From the NCBI GenBank assembly GCA_027296385.1, contig JAPUJD010000225.1:1-10935 (forward strand): a DNA stretch of 10,935 bases, read 5' to 3'. The DNA is from Acidobacteriota bacterium. GTDB taxonomy: Bacteria > Acidobacteriota > Thermoanaerobaculia > Multivoradales > JAHEKO01. A program made the translations under genes and the position numbers. Of this stretch, positions 1 through 6,713 are shown in pieces (the first letter of the stretch is position 1; every line of letters begins with the position of its first letter). The notes beneath the pieces were generated by a model that searched no databases, was not told the DNA's origin, and was given only the letters and a program-made list of their open reading frames with translations.

Positions 1-1155
1 GAGGAAGAGCCCTGGGTGCTGAACGAGATCCGGGAAGCCCGCGCGCGCGGCCTCGACACGGTGCTAGTGCTCCGGGTGGCGCTCGATCACGCCTTCTCGC
101 GCAACAAGTTCTACTGGCACGGCATGATCGCGCCGCGCGACGACACCACGCTCGACGAGTGGTTCGCGCGCTACAGCCGCTTCGTGCTCGAGTGGGCCGA
201 GATTGCCCAGCGCGAGGGCGTTGCGGTCCTGGCCGTGGGCAGCGAGCTCAATTCGATGACCAACACCATCGAGCTCGACGAGCTGCCGGGTCTCGAGGAG
301 TACTACGCCAATCCCGAGAAGGTGGCGAAAGAGAACGAAAAGCTGCTCGAGCACCAGGACGCGATCGAAGAGAAACACCTCTTCGTCCGGGGCTACGATC
401 CCGCGGGGTCGCTCGGTACTTTTCTCGACGAGAGGTCGCTGGCGGAGCGGCGTTGGGCCGAGCAGGTGGCCTACTTGCAGCGGGAAGATCCGTTGGCGGC
501 GATCAATCAGCGCCGTCGCGCGCTCGACGTCATGTGGCGCCGGCTCATCGAGCAGGTACGCCAGCGCTACAGCGGCCAGGTGACGTACGCCGCCAATTTC
601 GATCAATACGAGTTCGTCTCGTTCTGGGACGAGCTCGACCTCATCAGCGTCAATGCCTACTTCCCCTTGCGCCGCCACTATCTGCCGGCTCTCGATCCAG
701 CGGGGATGGCGGCGCTTCTAGAGTCACGTTGGTTTGTGCGGCTCCAGCGCCTCGACGAGTTCCGACGCCGTCGCGGCCTGCCCGAGCATCGATTCCTGTT
801 CACCGAGCTCGGCTACGTCCGGCGGGCGAACTCGACGATCGAGCCCTGGGCCGCCCACGGCTTCTCGGTCCTGCCGTCACCCGCCGGCGAGCGACTCGTC
901 ATCTGGCAGGAGGAGCCCGAGGATCTCGTCGAGCGGGCGTTGGCGGTTCGGGGCCTCTACCGAGCCAACGTAGCGCTTGGAGGCGATCTCCTGGCCGGGC
1001 TGCTCTACTGGAAGCTCTCCACCGAGCCGGCCCACGCCGCCATCGAGCCCTTCGTCTTGATCCTGGACTCGGGCGATCCGCTGGAGGCGGAGCTGGCCGG
1101 TTTCACTCGCCGGCTGCCCTGGGACTGGCTGCGACGGCGAGTGACTCGGCGCTAG
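1..1155 (+). CDS. TIM-barrel glycoside hydrolase, GH113-like (5' partial)
   Basis: The reading frame is open from base 1 (384 codons, TAG stop at 1153-1155), so the gene begins outside the window. The GTG at 16 has a weak GAGGA ahead of it, but starting there would drop the first strands of the barrel. Numbering from that GTG, the segment GLDTVLVLR looks like an early barrel strand, followed by W34 and HGMIAP. A strand ending GSEL (E77, bases 244-246) and a later one ending FTELGY (E264, bases 805-807) fit the acid/base and nucleophile glutamates of clan-A retaining glycosidases. The spacing and the 'GSEL' and 'tELGY' patterns resemble GH113 beta-mannanases and their uncharacterised relatives. 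Retaining hydrolysis of a beta-linked polysaccharide is inferred; the substrate is unknown. The C-terminal part (GLLYWKL near the end) fits the last strand. Because the N-terminus is missing, signal peptide and location cannot be judged. Confidence 0.7.
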   Translation, partial: EEEPWVLNEIREARARGLDTVLVLRVALDHAFSRNKFYWHGMIAPRDDTTLDEWFARYSRFVLEWAEIAQREGVAVLAVGSELNSMTNTIELDELPGLEEYYANPEKVAKENEKLLEHQDAIEEKHLFVRGYDPAGSLGTFLDERSLAERRWAEQVAYLQREDPLAAINQRRRALDVMWRRLIEQVRQRYSGQVTYAANFDQYEFVSFWDELDLISVNAYFPLRRHYLPALDPAGMAALLESRWFVRLQRLDEFRRRRGLPEHRFLFTELGYVRRANSTIEPWAAHGFSVLPSPAGERLVIWQEEPEDLVERALAVRGLYRANVALGGDLLAGLLYWKLSTEPAHAAIEPFVLILDSGDPLEAELAGFTRRLPWDWLRRRVTRR

Positions 1156-1646
1156 CCGTTGGCTGCCGCCGGGGATGCCGCGGTTGAGCCCGCGGGCGTG
1201 GCCTTGCCGAGAGGCTTCGCTGCCGGCCTGTCCCGATCCCCCTTCTCTTGGTGTTTGGGGGGAGGCTCCATGTCGATCGAGCCGCGGAATTTGGCCCCGT
1301 TCTCGAGGGTGACGCTCGGCGCGGTGATGTTGCCCTCGAGCTTGCCGGAAGACCGGATGGTGATCTGCTCCTCGCCGTACAGATTGCCCTTCACCTCGCC
1401 CTCGACGCAGATGCTGCGGCTGAAGATGTCGGCCTTGATGCGTGCGCTCTTGGCGATGAACAAGCTGTGCTTCTCGAGCCGGATGGTGCCCTTCACCGAG
1501 CCCTCGATTTGGAGGTCCTCGCTCCCGGTCAGGTCGCCCTTGATGGAAATCGAGGGGCCGAGGGTCGAAGGCCGTGAGCCGCCGCCGCTTTGGGGCCTGG
1601 GGCTTGCCGATGCCGGCTCGGGGTCTTGACTGCGGTTCCACGCCAT
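1152..1646 (-). CDS. Bactofilin (polymer-forming cytoskeletal protein)
   Basis: 164 residues. A polar, Pro/Ser/Gly-rich N-terminal tail (1-30) leads into a bactofilin core (about 31-126) of short repeated beta strands. Turns such as IKGDLTG, IEGSVKGTI, VEGEVKGNLYG and LEGNITA recur about every 17-18 residues, as expected for the right-handed beta-helix of this family (DUF583). A charged, Pro/Ala-rich C-terminal tail (127-164) follows. Bactofilins polymerise without nucleotide into membrane-associated filaments and scaffold cell-wall enzymes, polar structures or chromosome-segregation proteins; which of these applies here is not visible. The ATG at 1644-1646 has a good AAGGA ribosome site (plus-strand 1656-1660, 9 bases away). 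The gene is monocistronic in this window, convergent with the glycosidase and divergent from the PilZ gene. Family assignment is secure; the cellular role is not. Confidence 0.92.
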   Translation of the reverse strand: MAWNRSQDPEPASASPRPQSGGGSRPSTLGPSISIKGDLTGSEDLQIEGSVKGTIRLEKHSLFIAKSARIKADIFSRSICVEGEVKGNLYGEEQITIRSSGKLEGNITAPSVTLENGAKFRGSIDMEPPPKHQEKGDRDRPAAKPLGKATPAGSTAASPAAANG

Positions 1647-1739
1647 GAGGCTGCGTCCTTTCGCAATACGCCGGAGGGCCGGCTCGAGAGAGCTGACTAC
1701 GGATGCCTGAGAGAACGCTCGATTGTTGAACGATTTCCC

Positions 1740-1760
1740 AAGCCGACCCTCCGTCGGTTT
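1740..1760. repeat. Hairpin-forming inverted repeat upstream of bactofilin
   Basis: AAGCCGAC (1740-1747) can pair with GTCGGTTT (1753-1760) around a five-base loop CCTCC: eight pairs, one of them G-T. It lies about 95-115 bases upstream of the bactofilin ATG. On the plus strand the three T's belong to the stem and no T-run follows, so it is a poor intrinsic terminator. It could be an operator or a leader-RNA structure; nothing distinguishes these. Confidence 0.4.
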
Positions 1761-1919
1761 CTAGTTCGATTGAGTTGCCGCTCGGTCTCCCCTCTCAGTC
1801 GGTCGTGGCTCTCTTTGGAGCAGGACTCGTGCCGGATCGGTCGAACGGGCGTAACCTCCGCATTTCTCGCGGTTAGGCTCGCCGCTCGGGCCAGCGAACG
1901 ATTGCCAGACGGAGCGGTC

Positions 1920-1940
1920 ACTAGGGAGGATTTCCCTAGT
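1920..1940. promoter_or_regulatory. Perfect dyad ACTAGGGA-N5-TCCCTAGT, possible operator
   Basis: An eight-base perfect inverted repeat, ACTAGGGA (1920-1927) and TCCCTAGT (1933-1939/1940), around GGATT. Size and symmetry suit a dimeric transcription factor. It sits roughly mid-way between the divergent bactofilin and PilZ genes, about 210 bases upstream of the PilZ ATG. No T-run follows on either strand, which argues against a terminator. The binding protein is unknown. Confidence 0.45.
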
Positions 1941-2059
1941 TCCCCACCCGTCGAGGGTTGGAGGTCTAGCCCCGAACTACTGGGCTCGGCGCCGCGGACT
2001 TCACCTGGCCGCGTCCGAAGAGCTTGCGTCGGCCGTAGACGATGAGGGCCTCGCGGGAA

Positions 2060-2088
2060 TTCCACAAATGTGGTGTATCGTTGTGGAA
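2060..2088. promoter_or_regulatory. Inverted repeat TTCCACAA-N13-TTGTGGAA upstream of PilZ gene
   Basis: TTCCACAA (2060-2067) is the exact reverse complement of TTGTGGAA (2081-2088). The arm centres are 21 bases apart, about two helical turns, so both arms face the same side of the DNA. An internal TGTGG at 2069-2073 forms a second, tighter inverted pair with the left arm (CCACA-AA-TGTGG) and is a direct repeat of the right arm 13 bases later, giving three half-sites. The element ends 61 bases before the PilZ start codon, in promoter territory. A cooperatively binding regulator is a reasonable inference. No convincing -10 box was found beside it. Confidence 0.5.
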
Positions 2089-2138
2089 ACCGTCATACAG
2101 CTACGCTGGGGGGTGTGAACTTGACGGACCAGGGGAAC

Positions 2139-2143
2139 AGGAG
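2139..2143 (+). promoter_or_regulatory. Ribosome binding site fixing the PilZ start
   Basis: AGGAG lies six bases before the ATG at 2150. It supports that start over the in-frame ATG at 2042, which would add 36 residues with no PilZ similarity and would run through the inverted repeat at 2060-2088. Confidence 0.75.
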
Positions 2144-2149
2144 CGACCG

Positions 2150-2452
2150 ATGACGGATGAACGGCGAGAAAGGCCTCGCCGGCAGGTCGTGGGCGTCAGG
2201 TTGCAGTCACCAACGCTCAACGGTCGGATCCTCGATGTCAGCGGGCGCGGCATCGGCATCGAGACGCCACAGTGTGTCGCGGCCGGAGACCTCCACGAGG
2301 TGATGATCACCTACGGCGGCAAGAGAGTGACCGCCGAAGGTGCGGTCAAGTGGAGCCGCCGCGCTGCCGAGCTTCTCGTCGGCCAGTGCGAAGTGCCGGT
2401 GTTTCGCGCCGGCATCGAGCTCAACCACCCGTCGCGCTACGCCGCGCGATAG
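2150..2452 (+). CDS. Single-domain PilZ protein (predicted c-di-GMP receptor)
   Basis: 100 residues, essentially one PilZ domain. The N-terminus is strongly basic and contains an RxxxR (R6-R10) in ERRERPRR. The second signature, D/N-x-S-x-x-G, is DVSGRG (D29, S31, G34) followed by IGIET. VKWS and the FRAGIEL strand near the C-terminus complete the six-stranded barrel pattern. PilZ domains with both motifs bind cyclic di-GMP and act as switches on motility, exopolysaccharide or secretion machines; no partner domain or partner gene identifies the output here. Start chosen from the AGGAG at 2139. The next gene on the strand is 131 bases away, so co-transcription is possible but not evident. The preceding inverted repeats suggest its own regulated promoter. 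Some PilZ proteins do not bind c-di-GMP; here both motifs look intact, although the RxxxR register in such an Arg-rich stretch is ambiguous. Confidence 0.85.
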   Translation: MTDERRERPRRQVVGVRLQSPTLNGRILDVSGRGIGIETPQCVAAGDLHEVMITYGGKRVTAEGAVKWSRRAAELLVGQCEVPVFRAGIELNHPSRYAAR

Positions 2453-2583
2453 GCCACTAGCTCAACCTTCGCCGTCGCGCCCCGTAGTAGGGGACAAGCG
2501 AGGCTCCGGGCTGCAGGCTTGCGTCACCGACGGAGCTCAGGCATTCTTGACCCTCTGCTGTTCACCCCAGAGGAGACACAAAG

Positions 2584-3378
2584 ATGCTTGGCAAGACTCT
2601 CTCGAGCGCACTCGCTCTGACGCTGTTGCTCACCCTTCCGGCCCTGGCTCAGATCATCGACGCGCAAGAAGAAGGCACACTCCCCCTACTGTCGCTCGAG
2701 GAGGTGCTCGAGAACTACTACGACGCCATCGGCGGTGAAGAGGCCTGGCTCGAGGTCGAGAGCCTGAAGATGACCGGCACGATGATGATGGGGCCCGGGA
2801 TGGAGGCTCCGTTCACGGTCTACTCTCAGCGTCCGGACAAGCAGCGCCTCGAGTTCACCTTCCAGGGCATGACCGGTGTTCAGGCGCTCGATGGCGACGA
2901 TGCCTGGATGCTCATGCCGTTCCTGGGCAAGACCGAGCCCGAGGCGATGCCCGAGGAGATGGCGAAGCAGATGAAGGATCAACTCGACATCGAGGGCGCC
3001 CTCATCAACTGGGCATCGAAGGGACACGTGCTCGAGATGTTGGGCCCGGGCGAGGCCCAGGGGACCGAGGCCTACATGATCAAAGCCACTCTCGCCAGCG
3101 GCACCGAGCAGCTCTACTATCTCGACGCCGAGGCCTTCGTGCCGTTCATGCTGGAAAGCAGTAGCATCATGCAGGGTCAAGAGGTCGAGACGGAGACGAT
3201 CTTCAGCGACTTCAAGGAGGTCGAGGGCCTCATGCTGGCGCACTCGATCGAGAACCGCCCCAAGGGGCAGCCCGGCGGCCAGGTGATCACCATCGAGTCG
3301 ATCGAGGTGGGGCTGGATCTCAGCGACATCCAGTTCGCCATGCCGGCCTCGACGGCGGAAGAAGAAGTTGCCGAGTAG
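2584..3378 (+). CDS. Exported LolA-like protein (outer-membrane lipoprotein-sorting fold)
   Basis: 264 residues. A signal peptide is clear: basic start, hydrophobic stretch around residues 8-20, then ALA before Q23 as a signal peptidase I site. There is no lipobox cysteine, so it is probably periplasmic and soluble. The mature protein begins with a helix containing VLENYYDAIGGEEAWLEVES, the opening typical of LolA/LolB-like proteins in which a helix and an 'aiGG' turn lead into an antiparallel half-barrel. Strands such as LKMTGTMMM, PFTVYSQRP and KQRLEFTFQ follow. The fold binds lipid acyl chains in LolA; relatives of this type in Acidobacteria and Bacteroidetes are mostly uncharacterised, so the ligand is unknown. 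GAGGAG at 2570-2575 precedes the ATG by eight bases. The Asp-box gene follows on the same strand after 93 bases and may be co-transcribed. Confidence 0.72.
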   Translation: MLGKTLSSALALTLLLTLPALAQIIDAQEEGTLPLLSLEEVLENYYDAIGGEEAWLEVESLKMTGTMMMGPGMEAPFTVYSQRPDKQRLEFTFQGMTGVQALDGDDAWMLMPFLGKTEPEAMPEEMAKQMKDQLDIEGALINWASKGHVLEMLGPGEAQGTEAYMIKATLASGTEQLYYLDAEAFVPFMLESSSIMQGQEVETETIFSDFKEVEGLMLAHSIENRPKGQPGGQVITIESIEVGLDLSDIQFAMPASTAEEEVAE

Positions 3379-3412
3379 TTTCGATCCCCACGCCGTCCAT
3401 CGATCCGAGGGC

Positions 3413-3441
3413 CGATGGCGGCCGCCCGAGGGCCGCCGTCG
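3413..3441 (+). repeat. Strong GC hairpin between LolA-like and Asp-box genes
   Basis: Bases 3413-3423 pair with 3431-3441: eleven pairs including one G-U and a core of GGCGGCC/GGCCGCC, around the seven-base loop GCCCGAG. It starts 35 bases after the LolA-like stop and ends 19 bases before the Asp-box ribosome site. No T-run follows (the next bases are CCGCCTGTGG and then A's), so it is not a standard intrinsic terminator. It may protect the upstream mRNA 3' end, mark a processing site or partly attenuate transcription. The in-frame ATG at 3415 lies inside the stem, which also argues against that start for the large protein. Confidence 0.55.
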
Positions 3442-3460
3442 CCGCCTGTGGAAAAAACAC

Positions 3461-3466
3461 GAGGAG
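3461..3466 (+). promoter_or_regulatory. Ribosome binding site fixing the Asp-box protein start
   Basis: GAGGAG lies five bases before the ATG at 3472. The protein then opens with a textbook signal peptide, which decides for this start rather than the in-frame ATG at 3415 that has no such site. Confidence 0.8.
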
Positions 3467-3471
3467 TAGTC

Positions 3472-6400
3472 ATGCGAGGCAAGAGACGTCTCTTGATGTC
3501 GGCGGCCATTCTGTTGGCCGGCGGGCCGCTGCTGGCAGCGGTGAAGATCGACTCCAACACCTTCGGCGGCTTGCGAGCCCGGTCGATCGGCCCGGCGACG
3601 ATGAGTGGCCGGGTCGCGGCGCTCGACGCCGTGGCCGAAGACCCGTTGACGATCTATGTCGGCGCCGCCAGCGGCGGCGTCTGGAAGAGCGAGAACGCTG
3701 GCGTCACCTTCGAGGCGGTCTTCGACGACTATACACAGTCGATCGGCGCCATCCGCATCGATCCTTCGGACCCGGAGACCGTCTGGGTCGGCACCGGCGA
3801 GCCCTGGGTCCGCAACTCGACCTCGGTCGGCACTGGCATCTACAAGACCACGGACGGCGGCAGCACCTGGGAGCTCAAAGGTCTCGGCGACTCGGAGCGC
3901 ATCGCGCGCATTCGCATCAGTCCGGCCGACGGCGATACGCTCTACGTCTGCGCCATGGGTCACCTGTGGGACGCCAATGAGGAGCGCGGCGTCTACAAGA
4001 CGACCGACGGCGGCGACAACTGGGAGCGCGTGCTCTACATCGACGACGGCACCGGCTGCGCGGATCTCGACATGGACCCACAGGATCCCGACGTGCTCTA
4101 CGCCGGGATGTGGGAGTTCCGCCGCTCGCCCGACTTCTTCAACTCCGGCGGCCCGGGTAGCGGCCTCTACAAGTCGACCGACGCTGGGGCGAGCTGGACC
4201 GAGTTGACCAACGGACTGCCAGCGGGTGACAAGGGACGCATCACCGTCGCGGTGGCCCCTTCACGGGCCAACCGGATCTACGCCGTCGTCGAGGCAGACG
4301 ACACCTGGCTCTACCGCTCGGACGACACCGGCCACTCCTGGAAGAAGGTCAACGCCTCGCTCAATGTCGCGATGCGGCCGTTCTACTTCGGCCACATGGT
4401 CGTCGATCCCAACGATTACAACCGCGTCTACAAGCCCGGCCTGACCTTCGGCATCTCGGATGACGGCGGCAAGTCGTTCAGTGGTCTCTTCGGGCCCGGA
4501 GGCAATATCCACAGCGACATGCACGCGGTCTGGATCAACCCGCACAATTCGAACGAGATTCTCGTTGGCACGGACGGCGGCGTCTACCAGTCCTTCGACA
4601 AGGGCAACCACTTCCTCTTCCTGGCCGCGCTGCCGATCTCCCAGTTCTACGAGGTCGGCTTCGACATGGAATGGCCGTACAACGTCTACGGCGGCTTGCA
4701 GGACAACGGTACCTGGATGGCACCGTCGCGCTCCGGCGGCGGCATCCTCAACAGCCAATGGCTCAACATCGGATTCGGCGACGGCTTTCACGCCTACCCC
4801 GACCCGACCGCGCCGAACATCGTCTACGTCGAGTACCAGGGCGGCCAGATCCTGCGCTACCACCGCGACACCGGCCAGATCAAACAGATCAAGCCCTACC
4901 CGACGGCCGGCGAGCCGGACCTGCGCTGCAGCTGGAACACGGCGATGCACCTGTCGCCGAACAACCCGGGCACGCTCTATGTCGGCTGCCAGTACCTCTT
5001 CCGCTCGTCCGACAAAGGCGAGTCGTGGGAGCGAATCTCGCCCGATCTGACGACCGACGATCCGGCGCGCCAGCGCCAGAAGGAGTCGGGCGGCCTCTCC
5101 ATCGACAACTCGACGGCCGAGAACAACACGACGATCTACTCGATCAGCGAGTCGCCGCTCGACGGCGAGGTACTCTGGGTCGGTACCGACGACGGCAATG
5201 TGCAGCTCACTCGCAACGGGGGCGCCACCTGGGACAACGTCGGCGCCAATATCGAGGTGCCCGCGGGTCTCTGGGTCTCCTTCGTCGAGGCCAGCCCGCA
5301 CGACGCCGCTACGGCGTTCGTCACCATCGACGGTCATCGCAGTGGCGACCCGGCCCCCTACGTCTTCAAGACCACCGACAACGGCGCCACCTGGCAGTCC
5401 CTCGTCACCGACGCGATCGAGGGCTATGCCCACGTCGTACGCCAGGATCTCGAGAATCCCGAGCTGCTGTTCCTGGGCACCGAGTTCGGCCTTTTCATCT
5501 CGCTCGATGGGGGCGCACAGTGGGCACGCTTCGAGGGCGGGGTCCCCAAGGTGGCGGTGCGCGACCTCGACATCCATCCGCGCGAGCACGACCTGATCAT
5601 CGGCACGCACGGGCGCGGCATCTACATCCTCGACGACCTGACCCCGGTGCGGGCGTTGACCAGCGAGATGCTGGAAGCCAAACTGGCGATTCTGCCTGGC
5701 CGGCCGGCGGTGCAGTTCCTGAGCTCCCAGACCCAGTCGTTCAACGGCGACCAGGAGTTCGTCGGCTCGAGCCTGGGCGAGGTGGCGAGCATCTTCTACT
5801 ACCAAAAGAAGCGCCACCTCTTCGGCGACATGAAGGTCGAGATTTTCGGCCAGGATGGCGAGCTGATCTCCACCCTGCCGGCCGGCAAGCGGCGCGGGCT
5901 CAACCGCGTCGACTGGCCGATGCGGCTGAAGGCGCCGAAGATGCCTCCAGCCACAGTCCTGACCTTTGTCTTCCAGGGTCCTCGCGTGCCCGAAGGTCAG
6001 TACACCTACAAGATCACCAAAGGCAAGCTGACGCTCGAGGGCGTGGTCGAACTGGTGCCCGATCCGCGGGGCAACTACTCGGCCGAGGATCGAGCCCTGC
6101 AGCAAGAGGTCGCCCTCCAGCTCTACGACGACCTCGAGGACCTGACCTACCTCGTCGACGCCCTGATCGACCTGCGGGATCAGACCCACGAGCGCGCAGA
6201 GGGCGCCAAGGCTTCCACTGCCAAACGGCTCTCGAGCTACGCCGACGAGCTCGAGGCCCTGCGCGGTTCGCTGGTTTCGACCAGTGACGCGGGCTGGCTC
6301 TCCGGCGACGAGAAACTACGCGAGCATCTGGCCGACGTCTTCGGCGGCATCGCCGGCTTCGACGGCCGGCCCACCCAGTCGCAGATCGACCGCACCGCCG

Positions 6401-6624
6401 CGCTGGCCGAGGAACTCGACGCGGCGAAGGGCCGGTTCGCCGAGCTCACCGGTGCGAGCAGCATCGAGGCTCTCAACCGGCGGCTGGTCGAGCCGCTGGC
6501 CCTGATCAGTCGCGAGCAATGGGACGAGGACCATGAGAAGAAGGGTGCCGGCACGACGAGCCTGAAGCCGCACCGTCTCCAGGAGCTGATGGACGGCGGC
6601 TGGGTGATTGGCCTCAGGCGTTAG
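3472..6624 (+). CDS. Secreted Asp-box (BNR) beta-propeller protein, sortilin/VPS10-like
   Basis: 1050 residues. The signal peptide MRGKRRLLMSAAILLAGGPL ends near LAA-VK (about residue 23). The mature protein begins with the FGGLRARSIGPATMSGR signature common to large WD40/YVTN/BNR-like proteins of Acidobacteria, Gemmatimonadetes and Bacteroidetes. Eleven Asp-boxes (S/T-x-D-x-G-x-x-W/F) start at residues 73, 126, 177, 235, 283, 329, 374, 512, 580, 634 and 677, each marking a propeller-blade hairpin. That suggests one ten-bladed VPS10-type propeller or two stacked ones. The gap from 381 to 512 lacks a box but contains strand-like sequence. Residues about 770-870 look like a beta-sandwich with FlgD-like features (VEIFGQDGELI, then a turn with YTYKI). 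Residues 870-1050 are mostly helical. No catalytic sialidase residues (Arg triad, Glu/Tyr pair) are evident, so an 'exo-sialidase' label would be unsafe; binding of peptides or surface ligands is more likely. It is probably extracytoplasmic, and no C-terminal sorting tail is seen. Confidence 0.88.
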   Translation: MRGKRRLLMSAAILLAGGPLLAAVKIDSNTFGGLRARSIGPATMSGRVAALDAVAEDPLTIYVGAASGGVWKSENAGVTFEAVFDDYTQSIGAIRIDPSDPETVWVGTGEPWVRNSTSVGTGIYKTTDGGSTWELKGLGDSERIARIRISPADGDTLYVCAMGHLWDANEERGVYKTTDGGDNWERVLYIDDGTGCADLDMDPQDPDVLYAGMWEFRRSPDFFNSGGPGSGLYKSTDAGASWTELTNGLPAGDKGRITVAVAPSRANRIYAVVEADDTWLYRSDDTGHSWKKVNASLNVAMRPFYFGHMVVDPNDYNRVYKPGLTFGISDDGGKSFSGLFGPGGNIHSDMHAVWINPHNSNEILVGTDGGVYQSFDKGNHFLFLAALPISQFYEVGFDMEWPYNVYGGLQDNGTWMAPSRSGGGILNSQWLNIGFGDGFHAYPDPTAPNIVYVEYQGGQILRYHRDTGQIKQIKPYPTAGEPDLRCSWNTAMHLSPNNPGTLYVGCQYLFRSSDKGESWERISPDLTTDDPARQRQKESGGLSIDNSTAENNTTIYSISESPLDGEVLWVGTDDGNVQLTRNGGATWDNVGANIEVPAGLWVSFVEASPHDAATAFVTIDGHRSGDPAPYVFKTTDNGATWQSLVTDAIEGYAHVVRQDLENPELLFLGTEFGLFISLDGGAQWARFEGGVPKVAVRDLDIHPREHDLIIGTHGRGIYILDDLTPVRALTSEMLEAKLAILPGRPAVQFLSSQTQSFNGDQEFVGSSLGEVASIFYYQKKRHLFGDMKVEIFGQDGELISTLPAGKRRGLNRVDWPMRLKAPKMPPATVLTFVFQGPRVPEGQYTYKITKGKLTLEGVVELVPDPRGNYSAEDRALQQEVALQLYDDLEDLTYLVDALIDLRDQTHERAEGAKASTAKRLSSYADELEALRGSLVSTSDAGWLSGDEKLREHLADVFGGIAGFDGRPTQSQIDRTAALAEELDAAKGRFAELTGASSIEALNRRLVEPLALISREQWDEDHEKKGAGTTSLKPHRLQELMDGGWVIGLRR

Positions 6625-6713
6625 CCGGGGCGGTCGCTCGCCAGGCGGTACCCCTCACCGGGACACTAGCCACCCGGCGGGTCACCCGCGATCAGTCCTC
6701 GAGCCACGGGTCG
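6625..6713. other. Convergent intergenic spacer without a canonical terminator
   Basis: Eighty-nine bases separate the Asp-box stop from the serine-hydrolase stop on the opposite strand. The best structure is GCGGG (6677-6681) with CCCGC (6685-6689) around a three-base loop, with no T-run on either side. Termination may be Rho-dependent or rely on this GC stem. Nothing else is visible. Confidence 0.35.

Larger units (their letters stand above)
1647..2149. other. 503-base divergent intergenic region, no credible gene
   Basis: This stretch separates the divergent bactofilin and PilZ starts. Open frames run through it on both strands, but their translations are Arg/Ser-rich, show no recognisable fold and lack convincing ribosome sites, and the base composition is less biased by codon position than in the neighbouring genes. 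It contains a hairpin at 1740-1760, a perfect dyad at 1920-1940 and a TTCCACAA/TTGTGGAA inverted repeat at 2060-2088. No tRNA, terminator with a T-run or convincing sigma70 promoter pair was found. It probably holds promoters and operators for both flanking genes. A small RNA cannot be excluded. Confidence 0.6.

Noticed and set aside
1590..2045. Plus-strand open frame of 151 codons running from the bactofilin start region into the spacer
   Set aside because: No ribosome site, and its translation is Arg/Ser-rich without motifs. It partly overlaps the bactofilin in antisense.
1697..2065. Minus-strand open frame of 122 codons in the spacer
   Set aside because: The composition is non-protein-like, no start signal is evident and it would cover the dyads at 1920-1940 and 2060-2067. 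A short orphan protein is possible but unsupported.
2547..2575. TTGACC resembling a -35 box ahead of the LolA-like gene
   Set aside because: No -10-like sequence occurs at suitable spacing; that position is occupied by the ribosome site.
2686..3963. A 425-codon minus-strand open frame spanning the LolA-like and Asp-box starts
   Set aside because: It crosses two well-supported genes and their ribosome sites in antisense, and its translation is His/Asp/Leu/Arg-rich with no recognisable domain.
4261..6189. A 642-codon minus-strand open frame opposite the Asp-box gene
   Set aside because: It is a GC-rich antisense shadow: its translation is Val/Asp/Arg-rich with no fold, and the opposite strand encodes a clear eleven-box protein with signal peptide and ribosome site.
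4671..6287. A 538-codon plus-strand open frame in another phase of the Asp-box gene
   Set aside because: Its translation is dominated by Arg, Pro, Gln and Gly with no motifs, as expected from an out-of-phase reading of GC-rich coding DNA.
3472..6624. Sialidase annotation for the Asp-box protein
   Set aside because: Asp-boxes are structural. The catalytic Arg triad and nucleophile pattern of sialidases were not found, so only a propeller or sortilin-like description is justified.
6677..6689. GCGGG/CCCGC stem as an intrinsic terminator
   Set aside because: Only five pairs with a three-base loop and no T-run on either strand.
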